DNA of 6,001 bases from NCBI GenBank assembly GCA_016302015.1, contig JAEDOJ010000098.1:1-6001 (forward strand), given 5' to 3'. Positions 5,871-6,001 of the stretch are shown here, piece by piece (the stretch's first letter is position 1; every line of letters starts with the position of its first letter). Below the pieces are notes generated by a model. It did not search any database and was not told the origin of the DNA. It saw only the letters and a list, made by a program, of their open reading frames with translations. Source of the stretch: Oscillospiraceae bacterium (GTDB taxonomy: Bacteria; Bacillota_A; Clostridia; Oscillospirales; Oscillospiraceae). The translations under genes and the position numbers were made by a program.

Positions 5871-6001
5871 TCTTCTGCGTAGAGGATGACGAATCCATCC
5901 GCAATATGGTGGTTTATACCCTGCAGTCTTCCGGCTTTGACGCCGCGGGCTTTGGCGACGGCGCGGCTCTTTTCGCCGCGCTGGAAGAAGAGCGCCCGCA
6001 G
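5867..6001 (+). CDS. Response regulator, PhoP/PhoB type (5' part, cut by window edge)
   Basis: The first 45 codons of a gene that runs off the window. The protein begins [12 protein letters not shown], giving the acidic pocket Glu6-Asp7-Asp8 at the end of the first strand of a receiver domain, then a helix NMVVYTLQSSGF and the second strand plus helix (AAGFGDGAALFAAL). The phosphorylated Asp (expected near residue 50) and the DNA-binding domain lie beyond the edge, so the output domain is not seen. The ATG overlaps the phoU stop by 4 bases; only a modest GGAG lies 11 bases upstream, so coupling to phoU is likely. Position directly after pst–phoU suggests the PhoP/PhoB regulator of the phosphate response, probably followed by its histidine kinase. 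Confidence 0.85.
   Translation, partial: MIFCVEDDESIRNMVVYTLQSSGFDAAGFGDGAALFAALEEERPQ

Noticed and set aside
1..6001. CRISPR arrays, insertion sequences, tRNA or rRNA genes
   Set aside because: No regularly spaced direct repeats, transposase genes, or RNA gene signatures were seen anywhere in the window.

Overview
The window looks like a chromosomal segment from a Gram-positive, high-GC member of the Clostridia, most likely near the Oscillospiraceae or related gut Firmicutes. This inference rests on strong GGAGG-type ribosome binding sites, a lipoprotein-type PstS, a Firmicutes-style pst–phoU–response regulator gene order, and a short remnant resembling the N-terminus of clostridial SARP/BTAD-type regulators. 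No sequence search was possible, so the genus is not assigned.

Left part (about 1–1235, minus strand): one gene for a dicarboxylate/amino acid:cation symporter (DAACS family), closed by a clear intrinsic terminator at the very start of the window. Middle part (1236–1800): a gene-poor, relatively AT-rich divergent intergenic region. It holds a short palindrome, an apparent 5' stump (about 28 codons with its own ribosome binding site and a weak candidate promoter) of a transcriptional activator gene on the minus strand, and then the control region of the phosphate operon with a candidate PhoP box pair and a perfect 9-bp inverted repeat.

Right part (1801–6001, plus strand): a high-affinity phosphate uptake and sensing operon, pstS–pstC–pstA–pstB–phoU–response regulator (cut by the window edge). 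PstS captures phosphate outside the membrane, PstC and PstA form the channel, PstB is the ATPase, PhoU links transporter state to the two-component system, and the response regulator (PhoP/PhoB type) probably controls the operon. From pstC onward every junction overlaps (4, 8, 4 and 4 bases), so translation is probably coupled. A hairpin separates pstS from the rest.

The most notable observation is that PstS is circularly permuted: the half that is normally C-terminal (with the SREDGSGTRG phosphate loop) comes first, and the half that is normally N-terminal (with GSSSVTP and QSDSSTG) comes second, in one intact lipoprotein. Second are the SARP-like gene stump and the loss of canonical ion/substrate-site residues in the symporter.
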